Notes: generated by a model not told the origin, from the sequence alone. A DNA stretch of 64,000 nt from Limibacter armeniacum (GCF_036880985.1 NZ_JBAJNO010000008.1:1612001-1676000), one strand, 5' to 3'; shown: positions 27,395 through 36,935, numbered from the stretch's first letter. Translations and numbers: made by a program.

Positions 27395-28093
27395 TCAATT
27401 TTCTTTTTTTAAAATATCCGCAACTTTTTTAAGTCCTTTGGTTGCAACATCTTCGATAAAGAAGAGGTCTGGGGTAGGCGGGAATTCCGTTTTTTGAGGA
27501 TTGACCACATATATTGGAACTCCTGGGTTCGTCATAAATGCCAAACTTGCGGCAGGGTAAACGAGCATTGAAGTTCCGACCACAATCAGGAAGTCAGATT
27601 GCTTGACTACTTTTTCAGCTTCAAACATCATAGGAACTGCTTCCCCAAACCAAACAATATGTGGCCTGAGTTGTGAGCCTTTTTCACAACAGTCACCCAT
27701 CTTGATTTCCCAGCCTTCTACATCGTAGATAAGTGTTTCATCATAAGTGCTTCGGGCTTTGAACAGTTCCCCATGTAGGTGAATGACATTCGTTGATCCA
27801 GCTCTTTCATGTAAGTTGTCTACATTTTGCGTAATGATGGTTACATCGAATTCTGCTTCAAGATCTGCTAAAACCTTGTGACCGTCATTAGGGAAAACCT
27901 CCAATGCCTTTTTCCTTCTTTCATTATAAAACTGTTGCACAAGGGTGGGATTACGATGCCAAGCCTCGGGAGTGGCGACATCCTCTACACGGTGTCCTTC
28001 CCAAAGTCCATCAGCACCCCTGAAAGTAGGAATGCCACTTTCTGCACTGATACCCGCGCCTGATAGTACGGTAAGTTTTTTCTTCTGAGTCAT
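27395..28093 (-). CDS. Sir2-family NAD-dependent protein deacylase (class III, zinc site reduced)
   Basis: 232 residues. NAD-binding motifs GAGISAESGIPTFRGADGLW (12-31) and TQNVDNLHERAG (89-99), with catalytic His107 in IHLHGEL. Tyr56 and Arg59 in FYNERR are the class III (CobB/SIRT5) pair that binds succinyl or malonyl groups, so desuccinylation is likely. The zinc module is shortened: where CobB has two Cys pairs, only Cys135-Cys136 remain before GSQLRPHIVWFGE. So the structural zinc is probably absent. Divergent from menA. A TATTTTTG element on the minus strand lies at 28158. Confidence 0.92.
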   Translation of the reverse strand: MTQKKKLTVLSGAGISAESGIPTFRGADGLWEGHRVEDVATPEAWHRNPTLVQQFYNERRKKALEVFPNDGHKVLADLEAEFDVTIITQNVDNLHERAGSTNVIHLHGELFKARSTYDETLIYDVEGWEIKMGDCCEKGSQLRPHIVWFGEAVPMMFEAEKVVKQSDFLIVVGTSMLVYPAASLAFMTNPGVPIYVVNPQKTEFPPTPDLFFIEDVATKGLKKVADILKKEN

Positions 28094-28157
28094 GGAGTTT
28101 TTGGTTGAATGTGATCAAGTATTTCTTTTAATGGCCAACTAAATTTAGTGAATCAGT

Positions 28158-28165
28158 CAAAAATA
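28158..28165 (-). promoter_or_regulatory. possible -7 element of the sirtuin gene
   Basis: TATTTTTG on the minus strand, 65 bp upstream of the start codon, fits TAnnTTTG. Confidence 0.45.
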
Positions 28166-28267
28166 TAGGAGGAAAACACAACTTTACCCCACTAATCGTT
28201 AATTTCGCGATTTTAAGAGACAGATAGAGCTTTTAAGCATTTCGAGAAATGAAATCGAAGAAAAACT

Positions 28268-29161
28268 ATGAAACACTGGATTGAAGCGGCTAGACCTAGA
28301 ACTTTACCTTTGGCATTGGCTAGTATTGGAATGGGCAGCTTTTTGGCAGCTGGACAAGGCGCATTTAGTTGGGATATTTTTGTACTGTGTAGTTTGACGA
28401 CTATCCTGTTGCAGGTTTTGTCAAACTTTGCCAACGATTATGGAGATTCCATTCATGGTGCTGACAGTCAAGATAGGGAAGGACCAAGCAGGGCAGTACA
28501 ATCTGGAGTGATCACATCTACTGGCATGCGCAATGCCGTTATTCTTTTCTCAATATTATCATTGGTTTGTGGTTTATCATTACTCTATGTTAGCCTGAGT
28601 AACTGGAATGAGTTTTTAGGTTTCCTAGGGCTGGGCGTTCTAAGTATTATCGCTGCAATCACCTACACAGCTGGTAAAAAACCTTATGGTTATGCAGGGT
28701 TGGGGGATATTTCGGTGATCATATTCTTTGGTTTGGTAGGTGTATTGGGTACGCTCTATCTTTATACCAAATCATTTGATTGGGTTTATGTGTTGCCGGC
28801 GATAAGCTCAGGCTTGTTTGCAACTGGTGTATTGAATGTCAACAATATTAGGGATATCGAATCAGATATAAAGGCAGGGAAGAAGTCAGTACCTGTCCGA
28901 TTGGGTAGAGAGGCTGCGGTTTGGTACCACAAGTTTTTGTTGAACGGAGGGATGATTTGTGCCGTGGTGTTTACGATGCTAGATTTTAGAAGCGGATGGC
29001 AGCTAATGTTTTTGGTGACTTTACCGCTATTGAGGAAAAATGAAAAAGCAGTAAGAACATTAACGAAACCGTCTGAACTGGATCCATACCTGAAGCAGAT
29101 GGCTATGACGTCTTTACTGTTTATGCTGACATTTGGAGCAGGTTACGTATTGTCCCGTTAA
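28268..29161 (+). CDS. menA: 1,4-dihydroxy-2-naphthoate polyprenyltransferase
   Basis: 297 residues, UbiA-family integral membrane prenyltransferase with eight or nine helices. It joins a polyprenyl chain to DHNA in menaquinone synthesis. N-terminal WIEAARPRTLPLALASIGMG is the MenA opening; the first Asp-rich motif is NDYGDSIHGADSQDREGP (near 57-75); the second is NNIRDIESDIKAGKKSVPVRLG (near 195-215). No other men genes are in the window. Starts at ATG 28268. Confidence 0.93.
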   Translation: MKHWIEAARPRTLPLALASIGMGSFLAAGQGAFSWDIFVLCSLTTILLQVLSNFANDYGDSIHGADSQDREGPSRAVQSGVITSTGMRNAVILFSILSLVCGLSLLYVSLSNWNEFLGFLGLGVLSIIAAITYTAGKKPYGYAGLGDISVIIFFGLVGVLGTLYLYTKSFDWVYVLPAISSGLFATGVLNVNNIRDIESDIKAGKKSVPVRLGREAAVWYHKFLLNGGMICAVVFTMLDFRSGWQLMFLVTLPLLRKNEKAVRTLTKPSELDPYLKQMAMTSLLFMLTFGAGYVLSR

Positions 29162-29191
29162 GACAGATAACAGTTTATATAAAATCAAAAT

Positions 29192-29237
29192 AAAAGCTCT
29201 ACAAGGACTCATCCATGATTCCTTTGTAGAGCTTTTT
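29192..29237 (+). terminator. terminator after menA
   Basis: AAAAGCTCTACAAGGA pairs with TCCTTTGTAGAGCTTTT (one bulged T) and is followed by T-run. Confidence 0.85.
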
Positions 29238-29296
29238 TGTTAGTTAAGTTTAGTAAAGTGGTGATAATGGGTATAGATCAAGTTAAACGTAATATT

Positions 29297-29686
29297 TTAT
29301 TTGCTTTCAGAAGGAGTGTATTGAGCAATTGATTCCTTCTGTTCATTAGTCTTGATACGTTTTGTTTCAATGGCATAAGTAATGGTGTTCGCAGAAACAG
29401 TTATGCCATTAAATGTGATTTTTTCATTTGTGCCATCTGTATAGGCTTTGATGATATTATTAGCCCAGTCTATTTCTATCTTCGGAGCTTGTATTTTATA
29501 GTCGCTTCCCTCGATATAAGCATTGCCCACAAGTTCAAGCACTTTTTCCCTCACATCGAAATGGGACTCCTTGCTGTGATAATATGGAGGAGTCGTGTCA
29601 TCCTTCACAGGGGAGATGGCAAAAGATTGAACTGTAATCAATAAGGCGAATGCTGCAAGCGTGAGTTTATTCATAACCAATTTCAT
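29297..29686 (-). CDS. exported OstA/LptA-like small protein
   Basis: 129 residues from ATG 29686; the frame extends to a TTG at 29716 that is less likely. Signal peptide ends near ITVQSFA. The mature part resembles one or two OstA/LptA beta-turn units: REKVLELVGNAYIEGSDYKIQ, then APKIEIDWANNIIKAY and FNGITVSANTITYAIETK, the alternation of no-name strands seen in LPS-transport jellyroll proteins. It is much shorter than LptA and stands alone, so a role in LPS transport is only an inference. Confidence 0.55.
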   Translation of the reverse strand: MKLVMNKLTLAAFALLITVQSFAISPVKDDTTPPYYHSKESHFDVREKVLELVGNAYIEGSDYKIQAPKIEIDWANNIIKAYTDGTNEKITFNGITVSANTITYAIETKRIKTNEQKESIAQYTPSESK

Positions 29687-29956
29687 TATTCTTATATTTC
29701 TATTGAAGAATTTCAAGTCGTACGATTAGATAAACATGAATGCGTTGTCAAAAGGTTCATTTAAAAGTCAGATTAAAGTTTTAATAGACTTTATTAATTT
29801 TCTTTAACTGAATATTCAGCTGTTTTTCCATATTATGTATTGATAAACAGCTCTTTGTTTAAAGATATTAAGATAGTATTGTGTTATTTTTATTTTCTTC
29901 TCAAAAGAATATTGTAATGAATTCAACTTTTTTAGTGTAAAAGTCCTATAATCGCC

Positions 29957-29964
29957 TATATTTG
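29957..29964 (+). promoter_or_regulatory. -7 element, almost leaderless promoter
   Basis: TATATTTG matches TAnnTTTG. The expected start is about 29971, only a few bases before the ATG at 29974. It also rules out the upstream TTG at 29962 as the start codon. Confidence 0.55.
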
Positions 29965-29973
29965 CGATTGATT

Positions 29974-30357
29974 ATGAAAACATCTTCTCAAGACATATCG
30001 AAAATTCTGAAGCACGTAGTGCTGGTAATGCTGATTTTGCTGTCAGCATCAGCAGATATGCTATGTCAACAGGTAAGTGTTGAGGCAAGAAAGGTGGTAA
30101 GTCAGATGAATACTCAGGATGAGACTGAAGACGACGCAACCAATTCTGATAATGATGTTTTTGTAAAGGCACAAACTACAAAAGCGACTGTTCCCGCATC
30201 CTTGCAGGTGGACTTGGTGCGTATCGCCCATGAAGTGGAAGTCGTAGTTTATGAATCAGTATTGATTGAGGAGCCTGTTCAGATGCTGGTGCATCCAACA
30301 CTATTGGACTATTATCAGCGATTGTTCAGTTACTATATTGTCGCCAACGCTCCATAA
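29974..30357 (+). CDS. small exported or membrane-anchored protein, unknown
   Basis: 127 residues. A hydrophobic stretch at about 13-30 (HVVLVMLILLSASADMLCQQ) is a signal peptide or anchor; the Cys in ADMLC lacks a good lipobox. The next part is acidic and Thr/Asn-rich (TQDETEDDATNSDNDVF), then a segment VEVVVYESVLIEEPVQML. No family recognised. The ATG at 29974 is chosen over a TTG at 29962 because the promoter overlaps that codon. Alone on its transcript, followed by 240 bp before secDF. Confidence 0.55.
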   Translation: MKTSSQDISKILKHVVLVMLILLSASADMLCQQVSVEARKVVSQMNTQDETEDDATNSDNDVFVKAQTTKATVPASLQVDLVRIAHEVEVVVYESVLIEEPVQMLVHPTLLDYYQRLFSYYIVANAP

Positions 30358-30596
30358 TTTTTTCCCTTTCTATTTGGAACCACTTTTTATGGTCTCCATA
30401 CCTTATCTCTTTTCCAATTATTTTATTGAATAGAGTATCATGCATCTCACAGTTGAGTGAGGCTGCTTGCTATACATCACAGAGATGAATTTGCTTGCTG
30501 AAGATAAGATTACTTCAGTTTGCAGGTGCTGATCTTTGTAAGACTTATTTCAACATCTATATATCCAAACAAAACACAGTTTAACTATTACTGATC

Positions 30597-33563
30597 ATGA
30601 AAAACAGAGGCGGAATTATTTTGCTGGCGGTGATCGTAACAGCGTTCTGTTTGTTTGATTTGTCTTTCACATACGTTTCTAGACAAATCAACAATGATGC
30701 AGAAGCTTACGCTACCGATTCAGAGGGACATTTCAACTATTTCAAGAAGCAATCATACGTAGACTCGTTATGGAACGAGCCGGTATACAACTTCTTGGGA
30801 GTGAAAGAATATACACTTCGTGAAGTGAAAGAAAAAGAGCTTGCTCTGGGGCTTGACCTTCAAGGTGGTATGCACGTTATCTTGGAAGTTTCTCCAACAG
30901 ATATCGTAAAAACACTGGCAGGTAACAACGTTGACAAAGCGTTTGAAACAGCATTGGAAAATGCAGTAAAAGAGCAGAGAAACAGCCAAGATAACTTCAC
31001 TGACCTGTTCTTTAACGAGCTGGATGCTCAGGCTCCAGGTAAGTCATATGCTGAATACTTTGCTACTGCAGCTAACAAAGGTAAAGTAAGCTTTAACTCT
31101 TCAAACACTGAGGTGAAAAGAGTAATCGAGGCAGAAGTAAATGATGCTGTAGATAGAGCTTTCCAAATTGTAAGAACTCGTATTGACCAGTTTGGTGTAA
31201 CTCAGCCAAACATCCAGAAGATCCAAGGTACAAGCCGTATCCAAATTGAGCTTCCAGGTGTTGACTCTCCTGAGCGTGTAAGAAAGCTGTTGCAAGGTGT
31301 TGCAAAGCTTGAGTTTATGGAAGTGTGGACTCCACAAGAAGCTACTCAGCACTTGGTAAGACTTAACGATACTTGGGTTAAGAAGCACAAAGCTGAGGAA
31401 ACATTGGCTCCTAAGACTGAGGAGAAAGTAGAAGAGAAAAAAGGTTCTGAGTCTGATCTGTTCGAAGGTGCTGAAGGTGATTCAGCTACAGTAGCTGAGG
31501 CTGACTCTGCAAAGACTGAGGAAACTGCGGTTTCTCCACTGTTCGAATATGCTAAAGGTGGTTTGATCTACTCACTTGAGGACACTGCAAAAGTGAACGA
31601 AATGTTGAGAGACCCACAAGTGAAAGAACTGATTCCTTCAGACCTTGAGTTTGCTTGGGAAAACAAAGGTTTTGAGGCAGGTGAAGGTCAGGAGTTGATC
31701 AGACTTTACACTCTGAAAAGAGGTAGAAAGTCAGGTCTGACAGGTGATGCTATCGCTGATGCAAGACAAAGCTTTGACCAGAATGGTCGTCCTGCAATTT
31801 CTATGTCAATGAACGTAGAAGGTGCTAAGAAGTGGAAAAGAATCACAGCTTCTAACTTGGGTAACCCAATCGCAATCGTATTGGATAATAGAGTTTACTC
31901 TGCACCTACAGTACAGTCTGAGATCGGTGACGGTCGTTCAGAGATCACAGGTAACTTCACTGCTGAAGAAGCAAAAGACTTGGCTAACATCCTGAAAGCG
32001 GGTAAACTTCCTGCTCCAACTAGAATCGTTGAGGAAGTGGTTGTAGGTCCTTCACTGGGTGAAGTAGCACAGAATCAAGGTCTGACTTCAATCGTAGTAG
32101 GTTTGGCACTGGTAGTGCTGTTTATGATTGCTTACTACTCTAAAGGTGGTTTGATTGCTGACCTTGCGTTGGTGGCAAACATCTTCTTTATCTTCGGTAT
32201 CCTTGCTGAGCTGGGTGCTGCTTTGACATTGCCAGGTATTGCAGGTATCGTACTGACAATCGGTATGTCGATTGACGCCAACGTACTGATTTTTGAGCGT
32301 GTACGTGAGGAAATGAGAAAGGGTCTTCCATTGGTGGACGCTGTTAAGACTGGTTACGACAGAGCATTCTGGACGATCTTTGATGCCAACCTGACTACTT
32401 TGCTGACAGGTTTCATGCTTTATACATTCGGTACAGGACCAATCAAAGGTTTCGCAGTAACATTGATGATCGGTATTGTATGTTCATTCTTCTCTGCGGT
32501 ATTCTTGACTAAAGAGGTTGTAGCTTACTTGGTAGCTAAGAAAGGTAACGATGCAAAACTGTCGTTCTCGTCTCCAATTTCATCGAAAGTAAAAGACCTG
32601 AACTTCGATTTCATCAAGGGTAGAAAAATTGCTTACATAATTTCAATCGTAACAATCGTTGCTGGTGCTGCAGTAATGGCGACTAACGGTCTTAACCTTG
32701 GTGTAGACTTCAAAGGTGGTCGTTCTTATATCGTTCAGTTCTCTCAAGAAGTAACTCCATCAAAACTGGAAGGTACACTTGACAAAGCACTGAAATCAGC
32801 TGACGTAAAAACTTACGGTTCTGAAGACGTTCTGAAAATTACTACTGCTTACCTGATCGATGAGGAGTCTGCTGAAGCGGATGCAGAAGTAAAAGATGCG
32901 TTGGTAAAAGCTATTGAGTCTCACACAGGTGATAAGTTCTCTAATGCTAAGAATGCATCTGAAGGAACATTTATCATTTCTTCAAGCTCTAAAGTAGGAG
33001 CAACGATTGCGGATGATATCGCTAAAGGTGCGGAAGAGGCTGTAGTGTTCTCACTGTTGGCAATCTTCTTCTACGTTTGGGTACGATTCAGCAACTGGCA
33101 GTTTGGTCTGGGTGCAGTAGCTGCCCTATTCCACGACGTTCTGATTGTAATCGCAATCTTCGCTATTGCTACATTGCTAGGTGCACCATTTGAGGTTGAC
33201 CAAGTATTCGTGGCAGCGATCCTGACAATCGTAGGTTACTCAATCAACGATACCGTGGTAGTATTTGACCACGTGCGTGAACACCTTGCTGAAAACAAAG
33301 GAACTTCACTGAAAGATACTTTCAACAAGGCAATCAACAATACGTTGAACCGTACGTTAATCACATCACTGACTACCTTGCTAGTAATCGTGATCCTGTT
33401 GATCTTCGGTGGTGAAGTATTGAGAGGTTTCTCATTCTCTATGATGGTAGGTATCTTGGTAGGTACATACTCTTCAGTATTCATTGCATCTTCAATTGTT
33501 TATGATACAAACAAGAAGTTCAACGTGAAAACTGGTGACAAGAAAGAGTCAGCTAATGCATAA
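30597..33563 (+). CDS. secDF: fused protein translocase subunit SecDF
   Basis: 988 residues, SecD and SecF in one chain, the usual Bacteroidota form. Uses the proton gradient to pull preproteins out of SecYEG. TM1 at 5-24; SecD P1 region with LGLDLQGGMHVILEV (about 83-97) and RVRKLLQGVAKLEFMEVW; an acidic low-complexity insert at about 268-320 (EEKVEEKKGSESDLFEGAEG and on) is characteristic of the group. SecD signature IGMSIDANVLIFERVREE near 560. The SecF half starts near 685, with NLGVDFKGGRSYIVQF and VGYSINDTVVVFDHVREH. Codon use looks adapted (strong preference for GGT, CGT, ACT), in keeping with high expression. Confidence 0.98.
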   Translation: MKNRGGIILLAVIVTAFCLFDLSFTYVSRQINNDAEAYATDSEGHFNYFKKQSYVDSLWNEPVYNFLGVKEYTLREVKEKELALGLDLQGGMHVILEVSPTDIVKTLAGNNVDKAFETALENAVKEQRNSQDNFTDLFFNELDAQAPGKSYAEYFATAANKGKVSFNSSNTEVKRVIEAEVNDAVDRAFQIVRTRIDQFGVTQPNIQKIQGTSRIQIELPGVDSPERVRKLLQGVAKLEFMEVWTPQEATQHLVRLNDTWVKKHKAEETLAPKTEEKVEEKKGSESDLFEGAEGDSATVAEADSAKTEETAVSPLFEYAKGGLIYSLEDTAKVNEMLRDPQVKELIPSDLEFAWENKGFEAGEGQELIRLYTLKRGRKSGLTGDAIADARQSFDQNGRPAISMSMNVEGAKKWKRITASNLGNPIAIVLDNRVYSAPTVQSEIGDGRSEITGNFTAEEAKDLANILKAGKLPAPTRIVEEVVVGPSLGEVAQNQGLTSIVVGLALVVLFMIAYYSKGGLIADLALVANIFFIFGILAELGAALTLPGIAGIVLTIGMSIDANVLIFERVREEMRKGLPLVDAVKTGYDRAFWTIFDANLTTLLTGFMLYTFGTGPIKGFAVTLMIGIVCSFFSAVFLTKEVVAYLVAKKGNDAKLSFSSPISSKVKDLNFDFIKGRKIAYIISIVTIVAGAAVMATNGLNLGVDFKGGRSYIVQFSQEVTPSKLEGTLDKALKSADVKTYGSEDVLKITTAYLIDEESAEADAEVKDALVKAIESHTGDKFSNAKNASEGTFIISSSSKVGATIADDIAKGAEEAVVFSLLAIFFYVWVRFSNWQFGLGAVAALFHDVLIVIAIFAIATLLGAPFEVDQVFVAAILTIVGYSINDTVVVFDHVREHLAENKGTSLKDTFNKAINNTLNRTLITSLTTLLVIVILLIFGGEVLRGFSFSMMVGILVGTYSSVFIASSIVYDTNKKFNVKTGDKKESANA

Positions 33564-33584
33564 GTGGATTAGCTTATAGATAAA

Positions 33585-33612
33585 GAAAACCCGAGGGAAA
33601 CCTCGGGTTTTC
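33585..33612 (+). terminator. terminator after secDF
   Basis: GAAAACCCGAGG pairs perfectly with CCTCGGGTTTTC around a GAAA tetraloop. Confidence 0.9.
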
Positions 33613-33707
33613 TTGTTTTGGAGCTTTTGTAATAGGAGGTAAGTGTTTAGTTAAGCAGATGTATCATTGAAATTGGAAGTTTAAAACGCTTCAATGATTT
33701 ATAGGTT

Positions 33708-33871
33708 CAACTCCTTTGGAGTTGGATAAATGGATTTACTTATACCGCAGGCTTTTGCCTACGGCTACTATTATTCAATCCCTTTGGTTTTTTCTTTTAC
33801 AACAAACCATATTAGCTCCGGATAAAAGACGGATTTTATAGTGTTTTTTATAACAGAACCCTGAATGGGTT
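33708..33871. repeat. hairpin-rich non-coding tract, possible dispersed repeat
   Basis: Within a 500-bp gap there are three separate hairpins: CAACTCC-TTT-GGAGTTG (33708-33724), CCGCAGGC-TTTT-GCCTACGG with one mismatch (33745-33764) and AACCC-TGAAT-GGGTT (33857-33871), with phrases such as CAATCCCTTTGG between them. The combination resembles the palindromic intergenic repeats of many Bacteroidota genomes. No ORF. No second copy is in this window, so repeat status is inferred. Confidence 0.45.
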
Positions 33872-34005
33872 GAACAGGATAACATCATCATTTAGTAGAT
33901 CATAATATGTGAAAGGGTTAGAATAGAAAATCTCTATTCCAATTCAATACTTGCGTAATTTGGCTTTGAATGAATAGCATACTTTGCTTGTTTAGCAGAT
34001 ACAAA

Positions 34006-34034
34006 AAAACACCTCCGGATATAGCAGAGGTGTT
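34006..34034 (-). terminator. terminator after the T9SS cargo-like gene
   Basis: On the minus strand AACACCTC pairs with GAGGTGTT around 11 nt, followed by T-run. Confidence 0.8.
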
Positions 34035-34064
34035 TGTGTGGGTAAATAGGTTAATAAAAATAGG

Positions 34065-35426
34065 TTACTCTTTGATGACTTTGAAAGTCTTTTGAATTCC
34101 TTCTACTGTGACCTGAAGGATGATCATGCCTGTGGTAGCACCTTCCAGAGAGACAGGTAGTAAGGTTGATCCAGTATTGATATAATTGATGTCATTATAT
34201 ATGATTGCACCATTTACCTGAATGCCCATAATGGCAATCTGAACAGGTTCAGGAGCATAAATCTGTAGGAAAACAGAAGTATTATCGGCAAGCAGGTTTG
34301 ATGACCCCAAGGAAATATCCACATTGGTCATTTCACTATTTCTGATAATTACTGTAGGTGAGTACTCAAACTTATTATTGAAGTCAACTTGTTTTAAACG
34401 GTAATAAATCGTGTTAAAGCTGTTGAAGTTATCCTCAAATTTGTAATCGATTCTTGTTTGGCTATTTCCACTGCCTTCTACTTCACCCACTTTTTCAAAA
34501 GTCTTACCATCTGCAGATCGTTCTATTTCAAAGTGACTGTTGTTTTCTTCTGAAGCAGTAGCCCAATTTAAGGATACAGACTCACTATTTCTGTTACCAG
34601 AAAAGAAGATCAACTCCACAGGGAGTAGCTCATTGAAAATGCCTCCATCCAATCCTTTTGAATTGATGATTTCAATTAGTTTATAAAGGTTTTCATTAAG
34701 TTCTATTTCATCTGTAGGTCTAGTATCTCCACTTCCTAACCCACTTCCTGAAGAACTGTCTACGTAAATAGCCGTCTCAATACTGTTTTGAACTTCAGGG
34801 TTTTCAGCAATCATATTACCCATAACTACAATATCTCCACTAGAGCCACTATTTACATCAAGGTTTCCTTGTTGGTCAAGAGTGTAGTTATTTAATACAA
34901 TCAGGTTGCCATTGCCTTCAACTGCTATAGTTGACTTCTGTAGTTGGTGTAGGTTGTAGACAATCAAAGTGCCTCCATCCTCAATCGTAATGTTTGTAAA
35001 GCTTGAGCCTCCTCCAATCTCAAGATCCCCTTCTATATAAAGTACCCCTCTTATAGTAAGATTACCGTCATCAAATGAGACTGTACTGCTGATCATATCC
35101 GCATTTTCAATGTAGACATAACCATCTGAATAAATCGTTTCATATGACCTGTCTTCTTCAGTTGTATATAATACCGTATCTCCACTGATAATGATACTGC
35201 CTATATTTCCTCCACTTGGAACAGGAGGGTAGCCTGAAGGTGGGAAGTCCCATGTGTTGGAATGCGTCCATGTTCCTCCTGAAAAATTGGAAACATAGGT
35301 TTGTGCGAATAAGCCTTGAATCGAAAGCAGGAATGTCAAGGTTAACAATAGAGGAAGTAAATAAGATATAAGATTGGCTGTTTTCCCTTTCCTATATGGA
35401 GATGAAGAGAATAAATATTTAATCAT
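34065..35426 (-). CDS. secreted protein with fibronectin-like region and T9SS-type C-terminal domain
   Basis: 453 residues. A long N-terminal leader with hydrophobic core LLPLLLTLTFLLSIQGLFAQ. Residues 35-230 form a repetitive beta structure (DGNLTIRGVLYIEGDLEIGG, ITIEDGGTLIVYN) that suggests a beta-helix or stacked-strand passenger. At about 268 comes the phrase LPVELIFFSGNRNSESVSLN, then WATASEENNSHFEIERSADG and YYRLKQVDFNNKFEYS, the fibronectin-like module that precedes type IX secretion signals. The last 80 residues look like a sorting domain and end LQVTVEGIQKTFKVIKE. So exported by T9SS and surface-bound or released; function unknown. Confidence 0.8.
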   Translation of the reverse strand: MIKYLFSSSPYRKGKTANLISYLLPLLLTLTFLLSIQGLFAQTYVSNFSGGTWTHSNTWDFPPSGYPPVPSGGNIGSIIISGDTVLYTTEEDRSYETIYSDGYVYIENADMISSTVSFDDGNLTIRGVLYIEGDLEIGGGSSFTNITIEDGGTLIVYNLHQLQKSTIAVEGNGNLIVLNNYTLDQQGNLDVNSGSSGDIVVMGNMIAENPEVQNSIETAIYVDSSSGSGLGSGDTRPTDEIELNENLYKLIEIINSKGLDGGIFNELLPVELIFFSGNRNSESVSLNWATASEENNSHFEIERSADGKTFEKVGEVEGSGNSQTRIDYKFEDNFNSFNTIYYRLKQVDFNNKFEYSPTVIIRNSEMTNVDISLGSSNLLADNTSVFLQIYAPEPVQIAIMGIQVNGAIIYNDINYINTGSTLLPVSLEGATTGMIILQVTVEGIQKTFKVIKE

Positions 35427-35875
35427 AGCTTGGGTTCTTTTCGATGGTTGAGTAACTAATCTAAATCGGCAAGTGAATTCGTATGCTTACCATACATCGG
35501 GTGATGTGTATTTCATGCTGAGGCTAATTTGTAATGAAGTTAAATGGCTCAGATAAAGTACACTGTAGGAAAAGCAGCGATTTTCTGTCAATTAATGCTG
35601 TGTGCTAGTGTTTGAATAGAGATAAAACAATGATAGGGAATTATTGAGGAGGTAGCGTAAAGTTTTAGCAAAGGAATGTAAAGGTGTAAGGTATTTTGCT
35701 TTTTTTGAAAAAATGGAGTCTGAATGGTGTTTTTTATTTTGCATATAACACGAATATAGGATGTTACAGATCTGTTTATCGGTTATTTTAAAATAAATGA
35801 TAAGCTGAAAAAGCATTTACTTATATGCTATAAATAATTCAATTGATGAGTTGTAACTTACAGTTTTTGTGGAGC
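35427..35875. other. 449-bp divergent intergenic region
   Basis: AT-rich gap between the T9SS cargo gene and the GH113-like lipoprotein gene. One imperfect inverted repeat (ATACATC/GATGTGTAT) near 35491-35511. A 74-codon minus-strand frame at 35592-35816 has no coding features. No clear promoter match. Confidence 0.45.
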
Positions 35876-36892
35876 ATGAAAAGCCATTTTTGGGTTGTTA
35901 TATTTTCGTTATTGGTAGGTTGTACTACAGTTTCAGGAACCACTGATCAAGAGAAAATTAATGGAGTCAACCTTGTAGCCATGAAGCAACAAATAGGGAA
36001 GAAGCAGGTTGAGCCTATCAGTAAGTTGGGCGCAAATTGGGTGGCAATTATACCGTATGGATTCACTGACCCAGAACTGTGTAATGTAACATATGACCAC
36101 CCAAGGCAATGGTATGGAGAGACTAGCAAAGGGGTACGTGAATATGTGGAGTTGTCAACTCAGGAAAAAATGGAAGTGATGCTAAAACCTCACCTTTGGG
36201 TAAAAGGACAAGGTTGGGCAGGCGATTTGGAGTTTGAGTCTGAAGTGGAATGGCGTAAATGGGAAGACGGCTACCGTAAGTATATACTTCATTTTGCTGC
36301 AATGGCAGATTCGTTAAATATCCCGTTGTTTTGTATAGGAACCGAGTGCCGGAAGGCAGTAACAAAGCGAGAAGGTTTTTGGAGAAGTCTGATTAAGGAA
36401 GTGAGAGGTGTGTATAATGGTCAAGTAACATATGCAGCCAATTGGGATAACTATGATAAGGTCCGATTTTGGGACGACTTAGATTTGATAGGGATTGATG
36501 GCTATTTTCCTGTATGTACTGATAAAACACCTGAAGTAAATCTGCTTGAAAAGGGATGGGAATCCGTTATGCTAAATCTGGAAGAATTGGCTGAGCAATT
36601 TCAAAAGCAGGTCATTTTTACAGAGTTTGGATATCAGAGTATAGACTATGCCGCAGATGGTCATTGGAAACACAATGGAGACACTTTACAGGTTAATCAG
36701 CAAGGTCAAGCGAATGCATATCAGGCTATATTCAACTGTTTCTGGAAGGAAGATTGGTTTGCTGGAGGTTTTCTTTGGAAATGGTTTCCAACTCACGAAA
36801 CGTTAGGGGAAAGGCAGGATAAGCGTTATACTCCTCAAGGGAAATTGGCAGAAGAGGTAATCAGGAGTTTTTATAACAAAAGAATGGATTAA
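35876..36892 (+). CDS. GH113-like glycoside hydrolase lipoprotein
   Basis: 338 residues from ATG 35876, chosen because it gives a lipoprotein signal MKSHFWVVIFSLLVGC (lipobox LVGC) and has GGAG just upstream; the frame opens at a TTG at 35843. The TIM-barrel sequence matches family GH113 (beta-mannanase type): KINGVNLVAMKQQIG at the first strand, VMLKPHLWVKGQGWAGD, the acid/base Glu in FCIGTECRKAV, IGIDGYFPV, and the nucleophile Glu in VIFTEFGYQS, ending GGFLWKWFPTHE. Likely acts on mannan or another hexose chain at the outer membrane, though specificity is not certain. No polysaccharide-utilisation (SusCD) genes nearby. Confidence 0.85.
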   Translation: MKSHFWVVIFSLLVGCTTVSGTTDQEKINGVNLVAMKQQIGKKQVEPISKLGANWVAIIPYGFTDPELCNVTYDHPRQWYGETSKGVREYVELSTQEKMEVMLKPHLWVKGQGWAGDLEFESEVEWRKWEDGYRKYILHFAAMADSLNIPLFCIGTECRKAVTKREGFWRSLIKEVRGVYNGQVTYAANWDNYDKVRFWDDLDLIGIDGYFPVCTDKTPEVNLLEKGWESVMLNLEELAEQFQKQVIFTEFGYQSIDYAADGHWKHNGDTLQVNQQGQANAYQAIFNCFWKEDWFAGGFLWKWFPTHETLGERQDKRYTPQGKLAEEVIRSFYNKRMD

Positions 36893-36897
36893 AGATA

Positions 36898-36935
36898 AAG
36901 CGTCGCAATAGATCACTCAATATTGCGACGCTTTA
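36898..36935. terminator. bidirectional terminator between GH113 gene and ridA
   Basis: AAAGCGTCGCAATA pairs perfectly with TATTGCGACGCTTT around a 10-nt loop, ending 3 bp from the ridA stop codon. Confidence 0.9.

Noticed and set aside
30768-33484. Several minus-strand ORFs within secDF
   Set aside because: All lie antisense to a highly conserved gene with strong codon bias and are shadow frames.
35592-35816. 74-codon minus-strand ORF before the GH113-like gene
   Set aside because: Low-complexity Leu/Tyr/Ser composition typical of reading AT-rich spacer; no promoter or start signal.
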